Position numbers and translations under genes: made by a program | Shown: positions 16,411 to 26,274 of the stretch, in pieces | Position numbering within the stretch: the stretch's first letter is position 1 | Layout: each line of letters starts with the position of its first letter | Assembly: GCF_900100655.1 (NCBI RefSeq) | Contig: NZ_FNCE01000004.1 | Coordinates: 1 to 64,000, forward strand | Length of the DNA: 64,000 bases | Direction: 5' to 3' | From: Limimonas halophila | Lineage (GTDB): Bacteria; Pseudomonadota; Alphaproteobacteria; Kiloniellales; Rhodovibrionaceae | The notes under the pieces: model-generated | Told to the model about the DNA's origin: nothing | Database searches by the model: none | The model's input: only the letters and a program-made list of their open reading frames with translations

Positions 16411-18018
16411 TCACATCCGGAAGACGCCGTGTTTCGTCGGCTGCGCCGGGGCGTTGAGCGCCGCCGAGAGCCCGAGCGCCAGCACGGTGCGCGTGTCCGC
16501 GGGGTCGATGATGCCGTCGTCCCACAGCCGCGCGGAGGCGTAGTAGGGGTGGCCCTGGCGCTCGTACTGCTCGCGGATGGGCGCCTTGAAAGCTTCCTCG
16601 TCCTCGGGCGACCAGGACTCGCCGCGCCGCTCCAGGCTCTCGCGCCGCACCTCGGCGAGCACGTTGGCCGCCTGCTGCCCGCCCATGACGGAGATGCGCG
16701 CGTTCGGCCACATCCACAGGAAGCGCGGGTCGTAGGCGCGCCCGCACATGCCGTAGTTCCCGGCGCCGAAGCTGCCGCCGATAATGACGGTCAGCTTGGG
16801 CACGCTGGCGTTGGCGACGGCCGTGACCAGCTTGGCGCCGTCCTTGGCGATGCCGCCGGCCTCGTAGCTGCGCCCGACCATGAAGCCGGTGATGTTTTGC
16901 AGGAAGATCAGCGGGATGCCGCGCTGGCAGCAGAGCTCGACGAAGTGCGCACCCTTTAACGCCGACTGCGAGAAGAGCACGCCGTTGTTGGCGACGATGC
17001 CGACCGGATAGCCGTGCAGGCGCGCGAAGCCGGTCACCAGCGAGGTGCCGTAGAGCGCCTTGAACTCGTCCAGCTCGCTGTCGTCGACGATGCGGGCGAT
17101 GACCTCGCGCACCTCAAAGGCGTGCGCGAGGTCGGTGGGGACCACGCCGTGCAGCTCCTGCGGGTCGTGGCGCGGCGGCTTGGGCGGCTGCACCGCCAGG
17201 TCGTGCTGCTTGCGCCGGTTCAGGTCGCCCACGATGCGCCGCGCCGTGCCCAGGGCGTGCGCGTCGTTGAGGGCGTAGTGGTCGGTGACGCCGGAGGTGC
17301 GCGCGTGCACGTCGGCACCGCCCAGCTCCTCGGCGGAGACGACCTCGCCGGTCGCCGCCTTCACCAGCGGCGGGCCGCCCAGGAAGATGGTGCCCTGCTC
17401 CTTCACGATGATGCTCTCGTCGGCCATCGCGGGCACGTAGGCGCCCCCGGCCGTGCACGAGCCCATCACCACCGCGATCTGCGGGATGCCCTCGGCCGAC
17501 ATCGTGGCCTGGTTGAAGAAGATGCGGCCGAAGTCGTCGCGGTCGGGGAAGACCTCGTCCTGCTGGGGCAGGTTGGCGCCGCCGGAGTCCACCAGATAAA
17601 CGCAGGGCAGGTGGTTCTGGCGCGCGATCTCCTGCGCGCGCAGGTGCTTCTTCACCGTGAGCGGGTAGTAGGTGCCGCCCTTCACCGTGGCGTCGTTGGC
17701 GACGACGACGCACTCCTGCCCGGCGATGCGGCCGATGCCGGTGATGATGCCGGCGCCCGGCACGTCGTCCGCGTAGACGTTGTGCGCGGCGAGCTGCGAG
17801 AACTCCAGGAAGGGTGCCGCCGTGTCCAGCAGGACGCGCAGGCGGTCGCGCGGCAGCAGCTTGTCGCGGGCGACGTGGCGCTGGCGGGCGCGTTCACCGC
17901 CGCCCTGCTTCACGCGCTGGACGTGGGCGCGCAGGTCGCTGACGAGCGCGCCCATGGCGTCGGCGTTCTCGCGGAAGGACTCGCTGGTGGTGTCGACGGC
18001 GCTGCGGATGACGGGCAT
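16411..18018 (-). CDS. liuB: Methylcrotonyl-CoA carboxylase beta subunit
   Basis: A 535-residue carboxyltransferase that moves CO2 from biotin on LiuD to 3-methylcrotonyl-CoA. The N-terminal half carries [20 protein letters not shown] and then [16 protein letters not shown], both typical of MCC-beta. [20 protein letters not shown] marks the acyl-CoA pocket, and [16 protein letters not shown] lines the oxyanion region. The C-terminal half has [20 protein letters not shown] and [18 protein letters not shown], marking the biotin site. Start: ATG at 18018, the conventional family start. It is 8 bp from the thiolase gene, so both are in one operon. Propionyl-CoA carboxylase beta is the nearest alternative, and the context argues against it. 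Confidence 0.96.
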   Translation of the reverse strand: MPVIRSAVDTTSESFRENADAMGALVSDLRAHVQRVKQGGGERARQRHVARDKLLPRDRLRVLLDTAAPFLEFSQLAAHNVYADDVPGAGIITGIGRIAGQECVVVANDATVKGGTYYPLTVKKHLRAQEIARQNHLPCVYLVDSGGANLPQQDEVFPDRDDFGRIFFNQATMSAEGIPQIAVVMGSCTAGGAYVPAMADESIIVKEQGTIFLGGPPLVKAATGEVVSAEELGGADVHARTSGVTDHYALNDAHALGTARRIVGDLNRRKQHDLAVQPPKPPRHDPQELHGVVPTDLAHAFEVREVIARIVDDSELDEFKALYGTSLVTGFARLHGYPVGIVANNGVLFSQSALKGAHFVELCCQRGIPLIFLQNITGFMVGRSYEAGGIAKDGAKLVTAVANASVPKLTVIIGGSFGAGNYGMCGRAYDPRFLWMWPNARISVMGGQQAANVLAEVRRESLERRGESWSPEDEEAFKAPIREQYERQGHPYYASARLWDDGIIDPADTRTVLALGLSAALNAPAQPTKHGVFRM

Positions 18019-18026
18019 GGCGGGGC

Positions 18027-19211
18027 TCAGGCGCGTTCGAGGGCGATCGCGGTGGCCTCGCCGCCGCCGATGCACAGCGAGGCGATGCCGCGCTTGACGT
18101 CGTGCGCTTCCATGGCGCCGAGCAGCGTCACGATGATGCGCGCGCCCGACGCGCCCAGCGGATGCCCCAGGGCGCAGGCGCCGCCGTGGACGTTCACCTG
18201 CTCGTGCGAGAGGCCGAGCTGCTGCATGGCCGCGAGCGTGACCACGGCGAAGGCCTCGTTGATCTCGTAGAGGTCGACCTCGCCCGCGGTCCAGCCGACC
18301 TGCTCATGCAGCTTCTTGATCGCGCCGACGGGCGCTGTGGTGAACCACGCCGGCTCCTGGGCGTGGCCGGCATGGCCGCGGATCGTCGCCAGCGGCGTCA
18401 GCCCGCGCCGCTCGGCCGTGGAGCGGCGCATGAGCGCGAGCGCCGCCGCGCCGTCGGAGATGGAGCTGGCGTTGGCGGGGGTGATCGTGCCGTCGGGCGA
18501 GAACGCGGGCTTGAGGTGGGGGATGCGGTCGGGCTTGGCCGAGCGCGGCTGCTCGTCCCGGTCCACCGTGGTCTGGCCCTTCTTCGAATGGATCGTGACG
18601 GGCGTGATCTCGCGGGCGAAGGTGCCGTCCTCGTTCGCCGTCTGCGCGCGGTCCAGCGAGCGGATGGCGAAGTCGTCCTGGGCCTCGCGCGAGATGCCGT
18701 AGACGCGCGCCGTCTCGTCGCCGTAGACGCCCATGAGCCGGCCGGGCTCGTAGGCGTCCTCCAGGCCGTCGACGAACATGTGATCCTTGATCTCGCCGTG
18801 GCCCAGGCGGTAGCCGCCGCGCGCCTTGTTCAGCAGGTAGGGCGCGTTGGACATGCTCTCCATGCCGCCGGCGACGAAGACGTCGCCCGTGCCCACGGCG
18901 AGCAGGTCGGCGGCCAGCATGTTCGCCTTCATGCCCGACCCGCAGACCTTGCTGACGGTCGTGCACGGCACGCTTTGCGGCAGCCCGGCGGCGAGCGCGG
19001 CCTGGCGCGCCGGGTTCTGGCCGATGCCGGCGGGCAGGACGTTGCCCATGAAGACCTCGTCGGGATCGGCGGCCGACAGCCCGCCGCGCTCCATGGCGGC
19101 GCTGATGGCGGCGGCGCCGAGGTCCGGGGCGCGCTTGGCGGCAAGCTCGCCCATGAGGCCGCCCAGGGCGGTGCGGGCGTAGCCGACGATGACGATGGGA
19201 TCGGCGGACAT
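18027..19211 (-). CDS. Acetyl-CoA acetyltransferase (thiolase)
   Basis: A 394-residue thiolase II. The acylated cysteine is in [13 protein letters not shown] (about residue 90), the second active-site motif is [12 protein letters not shown], and the C-terminal [17 protein letters not shown] carries the proton-relay cysteine. This biosynthetic/degradative acetoacetyl-CoA thiolase can also cleave 2-methylacetoacetyl-CoA, the last isoleucine step. Placed between liuA and liuB, it probably finishes both the isoleucine and the leucine branch (acetoacetate would first need activation by a CoA transferase or ligase not seen here). GAGGGAG precedes the ATG. liuA ends 40 bp upstream. Confidence 0.95.
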   Translation of the reverse strand: MSADPIVIVGYARTALGGLMGELAAKRAPDLGAAAISAAMERGGLSAADPDEVFMGNVLPAGIGQNPARQAALAAGLPQSVPCTTVSKVCGSGMKANMLAADLLAVGTGDVFVAGGMESMSNAPYLLNKARGGYRLGHGEIKDHMFVDGLEDAYEPGRLMGVYGDETARVYGISREAQDDFAIRSLDRAQTANEDGTFAREITPVTIHSKKGQTTVDRDEQPRSAKPDRIPHLKPAFSPDGTITPANASSISDGAAALALMRRSTAERRGLTPLATIRGHAGHAQEPAWFTTAPVGAIKKLHEQVGWTAGEVDLYEINEAFAVVTLAAMQQLGLSHEQVNVHGGACALGHPLGASGARIIVTLLGAMEAHDVKRGIASLCIGGGEATAIALERA

Positions 19212-19251
19212 GGCAGAAGCTCCCTCGCCGTAGGGTGTCGGGATGGGGCGG

Positions 19252-20418
19252 TCAGGCCGTTTCGTTGAACAGCTCGCGGCCGATGAGCATGCGCCGGATC
19301 TCGCTGGTGCCCGCGCCGATCTCGTAGAGCTTGGCGTCGCGCAACAGCCGGCCCGTCGGGTATTCGTTGATGTAGCCGTTGCCGCCGAGCAGCTGGATGC
19401 CGTCGAGCGCGACCTGCGTGGCCTTCTCGGCGGCGTAGAGGATGGCGCCGGCGGCGTCCTTGCGCGTGGTCTCGCCGCGGTCACAGGCGGCGGCGACGGC
19501 GTAGACGTAGGCGCGGCAGGCGTTGAGCGTGGAATAGATGTCGGCCAGCTTGCCCTGGACGAGCTGGAACTCCCCGATGGGCTGGCCGAACTGCTCGCGC
19601 TCGTGGACGTAGGGCGTCACCACGTCCAGCACCGCCTGCATGATGCCCACCGGCCCGGCGGCGAGGACGGCGCGCTCGTAGTCCAGCCCGGACATGAGCA
19701 CGCGCACGCCCTTGTTCTCCGCGCCCAGCACGTTCTCCGCCGGCACCTCGCAGTCGCGGAACACCAGTTCGCCGGTGTCGGAGCCGCGCATGCCCAGCTT
19801 GTCCAGCTTCTGTGCGGGCTCGAAGCCGGGCATGTCCTTTTCGATGATGAAGGCGGTGATGCCCTTGGCGCCGGCGTCCGGGTCGGTCTTGGCGTAGACC
19901 ACCAGGGTGTCCGCGAGCGGGCCGTTGGTGATCCACATCTTGGTGCCGTTGAGGACGTAGGTGTCGCCGCGCTTCTCCGCGCGCAGGCGCATGCTCACCA
20001 CGTCGGAGCCGGCGCCCGGCTCGGACATCGCCAGCGCGCCCACGTGCTCGCCCGTGCACAGCTTGGGAAGGTAGCGCTGCTTCTGGTCTTCCGTGCCGTT
20101 GAGGCGGATCTGGTTGACGCAGAGGTTGGCGTGCGCGCCGTAGGACAGCCCGATCGCGCCCGAGGCGCGCGAGATCTCCTCCATCGCCACGGTCTTGGCC
20201 AAGTATCCCATGCCCGCGCCGCCGTAGGCTTCCTCGACCGTGATGCCGAGCAGCCCCATTTCGCCGAGCTTCGGCCACAGCCAGCGCGGGAAGCTGTTGC
20301 TGCGGTCCACCTCGTCGGCGATGGGCGCGATTTCGTTGCGGGCGAAGGACACGACGCTGTCGCGCAGCATGTCGATGTCCTCGCCGAGGCCGAAGTTGAG
20401 CTGGGGAATGTGGGTCAT
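19252..20418 (-). CDS. liuA: Isovaleryl-CoA dehydrogenase
   Basis: A 388-residue acyl-CoA dehydrogenase oxidising isovaleryl-CoA to 3-methylcrotonyl-CoA, with electrons to ETF. In isovaleryl-CoA dehydrogenases the catalytic glutamate sits in a GLDxERxVLAxGP loop, and this is seen here as [14 protein letters not shown] (about residue 245). The usual C-terminal acyl-CoA dehydrogenase position reads [16 protein letters not shown] instead. FAD-contact motifs [15 protein letters not shown] and [18 protein letters not shown] are present, as is [13 protein letters not shown]. It is the first gene of the liu operon, with a strong LiuR-like operator 52 bp upstream at 20471. Confidence 0.97.
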   Translation of the reverse strand: MTHIPQLNFGLGEDIDMLRDSVVSFARNEIAPIADEVDRSNSFPRWLWPKLGEMGLLGITVEEAYGGAGMGYLAKTVAMEEISRASGAIGLSYGAHANLCVNQIRLNGTEDQKQRYLPKLCTGEHVGALAMSEPGAGSDVVSMRLRAEKRGDTYVLNGTKMWITNGPLADTLVVYAKTDPDAGAKGITAFIIEKDMPGFEPAQKLDKLGMRGSDTGELVFRDCEVPAENVLGAENKGVRVLMSGLDYERAVLAAGPVGIMQAVLDVVTPYVHEREQFGQPIGEFQLVQGKLADIYSTLNACRAYVYAVAAACDRGETTRKDAAGAILYAAEKATQVALDGIQLLGGNGYINEYPTGRLLRDAKLYEIGAGTSEIRRMLIGRELFNETA

Positions 20419-20470
20419 GGCGGACGCTCGACGGGGTGGCAGAAACCGACATTGTCGAGCGTACGTCGCC

Positions 20471-20486
20471 TTTACGTAAACGTCAA
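20471..20486. promoter_or_regulatory. LiuR-like operator before liuA
   Basis: TTTACGTAAACGTCAA, close to a perfect 16-bp dyad, lies 52 bp before the liuA start and overlaps the liuR stop codon. It would control the whole liuA-thiolase-liuB-liuC-liuD-liuE operon. It agrees with the published LiuR consensus of gamma- and alphaproteobacteria as I remember it (TTTACGTAAACG-like). Confidence 0.8.
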
Positions 20487-20968
20487 CGTGGGTTGACCGA
20501 GGGGCGGAGCGTCGTGTTGCGGGCGGAGTTCGCCTGCTTTTCGCCCTTGCGGGCGGACAGCACCTCGCGGCAGGCGCTCGCCGACTCCTCCAGTTCCGCC
20601 AGCGCGGCGTCGATGTCCGCGCGCTGGCGGAGCAGGGCGTCGCGCTTTTCCTCCAGGATGTCGAGGTAGCGTTGCAGTTGGCGCTCCTCGCCGTTGGCGG
20701 AGCTGTCGTAGAGGTCGAAGACCTCCCGGATTTCCGCCAGCGTCATGCCGATGCGCCGGCCCCGCAGCGTGAGCTTGAGGCGCACGCGGTCGCGCCGGGA
20801 ATAGATGCGGCGCTGACCGTCGCGTTCGGGCGCGAGCAAGCCCTGCTTCTCGTACAGCCGGATCGTGCGCGGGGTGACGTCGAACTCCCGCGCCAGCTCG
20901 CCGATCGTGAAGCTGCGTTTCTTGGAGCTGTCCGGCTCGCCGTCGGGGGTCGGGGCGCTGTCGGCCAT
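20483..20968 (-). CDS. liuR: MerR-family regulator of branched-chain acyl-CoA catabolism
   Basis: A 161-residue MerR-family activator/repressor. After a short charged leader, the winged helix-turn-helix is [26 protein letters not shown] (residues about 19-44; quoted here in parts: [24 protein letters not shown]). [20 protein letters not shown] follows, and a long C-terminal coiled coil near residues 95-140 ([14 protein letters not shown]) forms the dimer. There is no metal-binding Cys cluster of the MerR/CueR type. The position just upstream of liuA, and operators of one type across the region, match LiuR. It ends 64 bp before liuA. A weaker operator at 21009 suggests autoregulation. Confidence 0.92.
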   Translation of the reverse strand: MADSAPTPDGEPDSSKKRSFTIGELAREFDVTPRTIRLYEKQGLLAPERDGQRRIYSRRDRVRLKLTLRGRRIGMTLAEIREVFDLYDSSANGEERQLQRYLDILEEKRDALLRQRADIDAALAELEESASACREVLSARKGEKQANSARNTTLRPSVNPR

Positions 20969-21008
20969 TGCGTGCGTCGCTCACTTTCGTTCGCTGCCGG
21001 TCGTCGTC

Positions 21009-21024
21009 TTGACGCGCGCGGCAG
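21009..21024. promoter_or_regulatory. Weak LiuR-like operator before liuR
   Basis: TTGACGCGCGCGGCAG resembles the weaker member of the operator set at 587. It lies 40 bp before the liuR ATG, consistent with autoregulation. Confidence 0.4.
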
Positions 21025-21046
21025 GTCATACATGCCGCTTTCCTTC

Positions 21047-21063
21047 GGGTAAACGGCTTACCC
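21047..21063. promoter_or_regulatory. Perfect palindrome upstream of liuR
   Basis: GGGTAA, a 5-base spacer, then TTACCC. It lies 78 bp before liuR and 64 bp after the acyl-CoA dehydrogenase stop. It could be a regulator site or a small stem; nothing else identifies it. Confidence 0.35.
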
Positions 21064-21127
21064 CATCGGATAAAGCAAGTGCCGGCGGCGATCGCAAGGC
21101 TGCGACGGCATTCGCCGCGCGTGCGCG

Positions 21128-22288
21128 TCAGCGCAGGCGGTCCGTCGCGTCGTCTTCCAGCACGCTGCGCCCCACGATCAGGCGCATGATCTCGTTCGTG
21201 CCCTCCAGGATCTGGTGCACGCGCACATCCCGGACGTGGCGCTCCAGCGGGTAGTCGCGCAGGTAGCCGTAGCCGCCGTGGACCTGAAGCGCCTCGTTGC
21301 ACACGCGGAAACCCACGTCCGTGGCGAAGCGCTTGGCCATGGCACAGTAGGCGGTGCGGTCGGGATCGCGCCGGTCCAGCTTGGCCGCCGCGAGGCGCAC
21401 CATCTGCCGCGCCGCCACCAGCTCGGTGACCATGTCGGCCAGCTTGAACTGGATGGCCTGGAAGTCGGCGATGGCGCGGCCGAACTGCGCGCGCTCGCGG
21501 GCGTAGCGCTGCGCCGCTGTCAGCGCCGCCTGGGCCGTCCCGATGGAGCAGGTGGCGATGTTGATGCGCCCGCCGTCCAGGCCCTTCATCGCCAGCTTGA
21601 AGCCCTCGCCCTCGTCGCCCAGGCGGTTCTCGGCGGGCACGCGCACGCCCTCGAAGCGGATCGAGCGGGTGGGCTGGCTGTTCCAGCCCATCTTCACCTC
21701 CTTGCGGCCGTAGGTGATGCCCGCCGCATCGCCCGGCACCGCGAAGGCGGTGACGCCGCCAGCGCCCTCGCCGCCGGTGCGCGCCATGACGACGAGGAGG
21801 TCGGTGTCCCCGGCGCCCGAGGTGAACATCTTGTCGCCGGTGAGGACGTAGGCGTCGCCGTCGCGCACGGCGCGCGTGCGCAGGCTGGCCGCGTCCGAGC
21901 CGGAACCCGCCTCGGTGAGGGCGTAGGACGCCAAGCGCTGGCCCTGGGTGAGCGGTTCGCACCACGCCGCGCGCAGCGCCGCGCTGCCCCAGGTGGCGAC
22001 CATCCACGAGGCCATGTTGTGGATCGTCAGGTAGGCAGCCGTGGAGGTGCAGCCGCCCGCCAACTCCTCGAAGATGATGGCGGAGTCCAGGCGCGACAGG
22101 CCCAGGCCGCCGGCTTCCTCCGGGGTGTAGAGGCCGCAGAACCCCATCTCCCCGGCGCGTTGGATCACGTCGATCGGAAAGTGGGCCCGCTCGTCCCAGT
22201 CGGCCGCGTGGGGCGCCAGCTCGTTGCGCGCGAAGGTGCGCGCGCTCTCCTGGTACGCCTGCTGATCCTCGGAAAGCTCGAAATCCAT
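21128..22288 (-). CDS. Acyl-CoA dehydrogenase, isobutyryl-CoA dehydrogenase-like
   Basis: A 386-residue acyl-CoA dehydrogenase. FAD and substrate motifs are standard: YALTEAGSGSDAASLRTRA, MFTSGAGDTDLLVVMART, and QVHGGYGYLRDYPLERHVRD. The catalytic glutamate is at the usual C-terminal place, HQILEGTNEIMRLIVGR (about residue 366). This differs from liuA and fits the short-chain/ACAD8 group. SYALTEAGSGSDAA and MGWNSQPTRSIRFEGVRVP are typical of isobutyryl-CoA dehydrogenases, which make methacrylyl-CoA in valine breakdown. The ATG at 22288 is preferred because family members begin MDFELSEDQ. A 22-bp operator lies in the divergent promoter region. 2-methylbutyryl-CoA is an alternative substrate. 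Confidence 0.9.
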   Translation of the reverse strand: MDFELSEDQQAYQESARTFARNELAPHAADWDERAHFPIDVIQRAGEMGFCGLYTPEEAGGLGLSRLDSAIIFEELAGGCTSTAAYLTIHNMASWMVATWGSAALRAAWCEPLTQGQRLASYALTEAGSGSDAASLRTRAVRDGDAYVLTGDKMFTSGAGDTDLLVVMARTGGEGAGGVTAFAVPGDAAGITYGRKEVKMGWNSQPTRSIRFEGVRVPAENRLGDEGEGFKLAMKGLDGGRINIATCSIGTAQAALTAAQRYARERAQFGRAIADFQAIQFKLADMVTELVAARQMVRLAAAKLDRRDPDRTAYCAMAKRFATDVGFRVCNEALQVHGGYGYLRDYPLERHVRDVRVHQILEGTNEIMRLIVGRSVLEDDATDRLR

Positions 22289-22351
22289 GCCCGCCCACAA
22301 CCGCTCGGGCAACCGGCGCCCGGGTGTGCCAATCTTCCATCTGGCAGGATA

Positions 22352-22373
22352 TTGACGCTTACGTTAGCGTCAA
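22352..22373. promoter_or_regulatory. Double LiuR-like operator in divergent promoter
   Basis: A 22-bp near-perfect palindrome: TTGACGCTTAC then GTTAGCGTCAA. It contains two overlapping copies of the 16-bp operator. It lies 63 bp before the acyl-CoA dehydrogenase (minus strand) and 30 bp before the HSD10-like gene (plus strand), so one site could control both. Confidence 0.75.
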
Positions 22374-22403
22374 GTCGGCCACATTCCGGCAGGGAGCTTC
22401 GAC

Positions 22404-23174
22404 ATGGACATCGATGGGCGGACGTTTCTCGTCACCGGCGGCGCCTCCGGGCTGGGCGCGGCCACGGCGCGGGCGCTGGTGGCGCGGGGCGGTGCGGTCG
22501 TCCTGGGCGACGTCGATACCGAGGGCGGCGCGGCGCTCGCGGCCGAGCTGGGGAACGCGGCGCGCTTCGTGCGCGTGGACGTGAGCCGGGAGGCGGACGC
22601 GCGCGAAGCGGTGGACACCGCGTTCTCCGCCTACGGGGCGCTGCACGGCGCGTTCAACTGCGCCGGCGTGGTCGCTTCGGGGCGCGTGCTCAACAAGGCG
22701 GGTGAGCCGCACGACCTGGACGCCTTCGCCAAGACGGTGAACGTCAACCTGGTCGGCAGCTTCAACGTGGCGCGCTTGGCCGCCGCCGCCATGGCGGACA
22801 ACGCGCCGGGCGCGGACGGCGAGCGCGGCGTGATCGTCAACACCGCCTCGATCGCCGCCTACGACGGGCAGATCGGGCAGACGGCCTACGCGGCGAGCAA
22901 GGGCGGCGTCGCGGCCATGACGCTGCCGCTGGCGCGCGATCTTTCGGGCCGCGGCATCCGCGTGGTGACGATCGCGCCCGGCATCTTCGACACGCCCATG
23001 ATGGCGAGCCTGCCCGACAAGGTGCGCCAATCGCTGGCCGAGCAGACGCCGTTTCCCCAGCGCCTGGGCCTGCCCGAGGAGTATGCATCGCTCGCGCTGC
23101 ACCTGCTCACGAACGTTATGCTGAACGGCGAGGTCATCCGCCTCGACGGCGCGGTTCGCATGGGGCCGCGCTGA
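22404..23174 (+). CDS. HSD10-like 3-hydroxyacyl-CoA / 2-methyl-3-hydroxybutyryl-CoA dehydrogenase
   Basis: A 256-residue short-chain dehydrogenase. The NAD motif [15 protein letters not shown] is at residues 11-25, NCAGVV near residue 85, catalytic Ser in [14 protein letters not shown], and YAASK near residue 160. The long GxxASxGxxL and AIDxxFNVxRLAAxxM layout with [10 protein letters not shown] is the type 2 (HSD17B10) pattern. It oxidises 3-hydroxyacyl-CoAs including 2-methyl-3-hydroxybutyryl-CoA of isoleucine breakdown. A GGGAG site precedes the ATG. It is divergent from the isobutyryl-CoA dehydrogenase gene, sharing the operator at 22352. The thiolase in the liu operon would act on its product. 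Confidence 0.92.
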   Translation: MDIDGRTFLVTGGASGLGAATARALVARGGAVVLGDVDTEGGAALAAELGNAARFVRVDVSREADAREAVDTAFSAYGALHGAFNCAGVVASGRVLNKAGEPHDLDAFAKTVNVNLVGSFNVARLAAAAMADNAPGADGERGVIVNTASIAAYDGQIGQTAYAASKGGVAAMTLPLARDLSGRGIRVVTIAPGIFDTPMMASLPDKVRQSLAEQTPFPQRLGLPEEYASLALHLLTNVMLNGEVIRLDGAVRMGPR

Positions 23175-23224
23175 TTGTGCAACGCGGAATTGCAGGTGGG
23201 CACGATTCCATGCTTGAAGTGACG

Positions 23225-23240
23225 TTGACGTAAACGTAAC
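23225..23240. promoter_or_regulatory. LiuR-like operator before the transporter cluster
   Basis: TTGACGTAAACGTAAC, differing from the dyad at two right-arm positions. It lies 186 bp upstream of the first transporter gene and 50 bp after the HSD10-like gene. The only gene start nearby in reach is the transporter operon. Confidence 0.65.
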
Positions 23241-23426
23241 GTATCGACCCATAAGCTGAACGCGGCGGCCAAAAGCCGCGGGACACGGCGCCGCAGCCCG
23301 GCGCCGCGACAACGGGAACCTGGGGAGGCTCCTCGGCGATGTGGGGTCCGCTGTCATTCCGCCATCCGGCCCGCGCGGCCGCCCGCCGATGTGGTGCAGG
23401 TGCCGCCAGCCGATCCGGGTGCCGTC

Positions 23427-24239
23427 ATGGCTGACGCCGGCGCGCCCATCCTGGAGGTCGCCGACGTCACGCTGCAGTTCGGCGGCGTGTCCGCGCTCAG
23501 CGACGTCAGCCTGTCGGTGGGCGAGGGCGAGATCTTCTCCATCATCGGCCCCAACGGGGCCGGCAAGACCTCGCTCCTCAACTGCGTTTCCGGGCGCTAC
23601 CGGCCGCAGCAGGGCGCGATCCGCTTTCGCGGCGAGGATCTCACGCGTGCCAAGCCGAACGCCCGCTGCGCTCGCGGCATCGGCCGCACGTTTCAAAACC
23701 TCGCCCTCTACAACCGGATGTCCGTGCTCGGGAACATCCTGGTCGGCCGCCACAACCAGCTGCGCAACAACTTCATCACCGGCTCGCTGTACTGGCTGAC
23801 GGGTGCGGACCGCGAGGAAATCGAGCACCGCCGCGCCGCCGAGACCATCATCGACTTCCTGGAAATCGCCCACATCCGCAAGGCCACGACGGGCACGCTC
23901 TCCTACGGCCTGCGCAAGCGCGTCGAGCTGGCGCGCGCCATGGCGCTGGAGCCCGCGCTGCTGCTGCTCGACGAGCCCATGGCGGGCATGAACCAGGAAG
24001 AAAAAGAGGACATGGCGCGCTTCATCATCGACCTGAACGAGGAGTGGGGCGTGACCATCGCCATGATCGAGCACGACATCGGCGCGGTGATGGACATCTC
24101 CCACCGGGTCGCGGTGCTCGACTTCGGCCAGCGCATCGCGCTGGGCACGCCGGAGGAGGTGATGGCCGACCCGCGCGTCAAGCAGGCTTACCTGGGCGAG
24201 GACATCGAGGCCGAACACGACCACAGGGCGGCGTCATGA
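23427..24239 (+). CDS. Liv-type ABC transporter ATP-binding protein (LivG-like)
   Basis: A 270-residue ABC ATPase of the branched-chain amino acid (HAAT) type. Walker A is GPNGAGKTSLL near residue 40, followed by the Q-loop in RTFQNLALYNRMSV, signature LSYGLRKRVELARAMA, Walker B LLLLDEPMAGMN, and the switch His in IEHDIGAVMD. The C-terminal LGTPEEVMADPRVKQAYLGE is a LivG hallmark. It has an insertion after the Q-loop (about 20 residues, SLYWLTGADREEIEHRR), as seen in transporters clustered with acyl-CoA ligases. The start is uncertain: ATG at 23427, or GTG at 23391. The stop overlaps the next gene by 4 bp (ATGA). Confidence 0.92.
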   Translation: MADAGAPILEVADVTLQFGGVSALSDVSLSVGEGEIFSIIGPNGAGKTSLLNCVSGRYRPQQGAIRFRGEDLTRAKPNARCARGIGRTFQNLALYNRMSVLGNILVGRHNQLRNNFITGSLYWLTGADREEIEHRRAAETIIDFLEIAHIRKATTGTLSYGLRKRVELARAMALEPALLLLDEPMAGMNQEEKEDMARFIIDLNEEWGVTIAMIEHDIGAVMDISHRVAVLDFGQRIALGTPEEVMADPRVKQAYLGEDIEAEHDHRAAS

Positions 24240-26257
24240 CCCGGCAGCCGGCGGCGTATCCCGATCTCGACACGCTCGACACCTTCCCGAAGCTGCTCGC
24301 GCACCACGCCGAGCGCGTGCCGGACGAGGTGGCGCTGCGCGAGAAGGAATACGGCATCTGGAACGAGTTCACCTGGCGCGACTACCAGGACATGGTCGAG
24401 CGCATGGCGCTCGGCATGCGCGAGCTGGGCATCGCGCCGGGCGACACCATCGGCATCATCGGCAGCAACCGCCCCGAATGGGTTGTCACCGAGGTCGCCG
24501 GCCACGCCATCGGCGCCATGACCATCGGGATGTACGGCGACGCGCTGTCGGAGGAGGTCGTCTACCTCGTCAACTACGCCCAGACCGCGCTGGTGTTCTG
24601 CGAGGACGAGGAGCAGGCGGACAAGATGCTCGCCATCGCCGACCGCTGCCCCTCGATCCGCTGGATCGTCTACCACGACCCGCGCGGCATGCGGAAATAC
24701 GACGATCCGCGCCTGATCAGCCAGGACGCCATGATGGCGCGCGGGGATGCGGCGCGCGAGGCCGATCCGGGGCTCTACCGCCGGCTGATCGAGCAGCGCG
24801 ACGGCGAGGAGGTGGCGATCCTGCTCACCACCTCGGGCACGACGTCCAACCCCAAGCTGGCGATGATGCAGGCGGGGCCCTTCCTCAAGCACAGCCTCGC
24901 CTACCTGCACGCCGACCCGAAGTACCCGGACGACAACTACGTCTCGGTGCTGCCGCTGCCGTGGATCATGGAGCAGGTCTACGCCGTGGCGCAGCCGCTG
25001 ATCTCGCGCATCACGGTGAACTTCGTCGAGTCCGGCGAGACGATGATGAGCGACCTGCGCGAGATCGGCCCCACCTTCGCGCTGCTGGCCCCGCGCGTGT
25101 GGGAGTCCATCGCCGCCGACGTGAAGGCGCGCATGATGGAGGCCTCGGCCTTCAAGCGCGCGATGTACCACCTCGGCACCCGCATCGGCACGCGCAAGCT
25201 GGAGCAGACCGGCAAGTCGTCGCCGATCGCGTGGTTCATCCTGTTTCGCGCGCTCAAGGACCGCCTGGGCTTCACCTACCTGCGCTCGGCGGCGACGGGG
25301 GGCGCGGCGCTGGGGCCGGACACCTTCAAGTTCTTCCTCGCGATGGGCGTTCCGCTGCGCCAGCTCTACGGCCAGACGGAGCTGGCGGGCGCCTACACCA
25401 TCCACACCCCGGACGACGTGGACTTCGACACCGTCGGCGTTCCCATGGAGGGCGCGGAGGTCCGCATCGAAAACCCGGACGAAAACGGCATGGGCGAGAT
25501 CGTCGCGCGCACGCAGGGAATCTTCCTCGGCTACTACAAGAACGAGGAAGCCACGCGCGAGGACATGGTCGACGGCTGGATGCACACCGGCGACGCCGGC
25601 TACTTCAAGCCGGAGAACGGCCACCTCGTCGTGGTCGACCGCATCAAGGACCTGGCGACCACCGCGCACGGCGACCGCTTCTCGCCGCAGTACGTGGAGA
25701 ACAAGCTCAAGTTCTCCCCCTTCATCGCCGAGGCCGTGGTGCTCGGCCACGAGCGCCCCTACCTCGCGGCGATGATCTGCATCCGCTACGGCATCGTCGC
25801 CAAGTGGGCGGAACAGCGCGGGATCGGCTTCACCAACTACACGAACCTCTCCGCGCAGCCGGCGGTCTACGACGCCATCCAGCGCGAGGTGGAGCAGGTC
25901 AACGAGAGCCTGCCGCCGTGGCAGCGCATCCGGAAGTTCCTCCTGCTCTACAAGGAGCTGGACCCGGACGACGGCGAGCTGACGCGCACGCGCAAGGTGC
26001 GCCGGCCGATCATCAACGAGAAGTACAGCGACATCATCGACGCCATCTACAGCGGCCGCGACCGCGTCGACGTGGACACCGTCATCACCTTCCAGGACGG
26101 CACGACCTCGCGCATCCAGACGACGCTGAAGGTGGTGGACCTCATGCCCGATCAGCCCGAGGCCGGTGAGGCGGCGGGCGAGGTTCATGCGACGGCCGCC
26201 GAGCTGGCGGGCGGTCGCACGGCCGAGACGGAACGCCGCGCCGCTGGCGGCGGCTGA
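24236..26257 (+). CDS. AMP-binding acyl-CoA synthetase (long-chain FadD/ACSL-like)
   Basis: A 673-residue adenylate-forming enzyme that activates a carboxylic acid to its CoA ester through an acyl-adenylate. The P-loop reads LLTTSGTTSNPKLAMM (near residue 205), A5 reads LYGQTELAGAYTIH, A7 GWMHTGDAGYFK and A8 VVDRIKDLATTAHGDRFSP. The acceptor-binding DRIKDL and late TRTRKVRR replace the common GKxxR end. A C-terminal Glu/Ala-rich tail follows. It lies inside a Liv-type transporter operon between the ATPase and the permeases, overlapping livG by 4 bp. Such clusters are common in alpha- and betaproteobacteria; the acid activated is not known. The LiuR-like operator hints at branched-chain acids. 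Confidence 0.88.
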   Translation: MTRQPAAYPDLDTLDTFPKLLAHHAERVPDEVALREKEYGIWNEFTWRDYQDMVERMALGMRELGIAPGDTIGIIGSNRPEWVVTEVAGHAIGAMTIGMYGDALSEEVVYLVNYAQTALVFCEDEEQADKMLAIADRCPSIRWIVYHDPRGMRKYDDPRLISQDAMMARGDAAREADPGLYRRLIEQRDGEEVAILLTTSGTTSNPKLAMMQAGPFLKHSLAYLHADPKYPDDNYVSVLPLPWIMEQVYAVAQPLISRITVNFVESGETMMSDLREIGPTFALLAPRVWESIAADVKARMMEASAFKRAMYHLGTRIGTRKLEQTGKSSPIAWFILFRALKDRLGFTYLRSAATGGAALGPDTFKFFLAMGVPLRQLYGQTELAGAYTIHTPDDVDFDTVGVPMEGAEVRIENPDENGMGEIVARTQGIFLGYYKNEEATREDMVDGWMHTGDAGYFKPENGHLVVVDRIKDLATTAHGDRFSPQYVENKLKFSPFIAEAVVLGHERPYLAAMICIRYGIVAKWAEQRGIGFTNYTNLSAQPAVYDAIQREVEQVNESLPPWQRIRKFLLLYKELDPDDGELTRTRKVRRPIINEKYSDIIDAIYSGRDRVDVDTVITFQDGTTSRIQTTLKVVDLMPDQPEAGEAAGEVHATAAELAGGRTAETERRAAGGG

Positions 26258-26274
26258 GCCGGGGATATGCTGCG

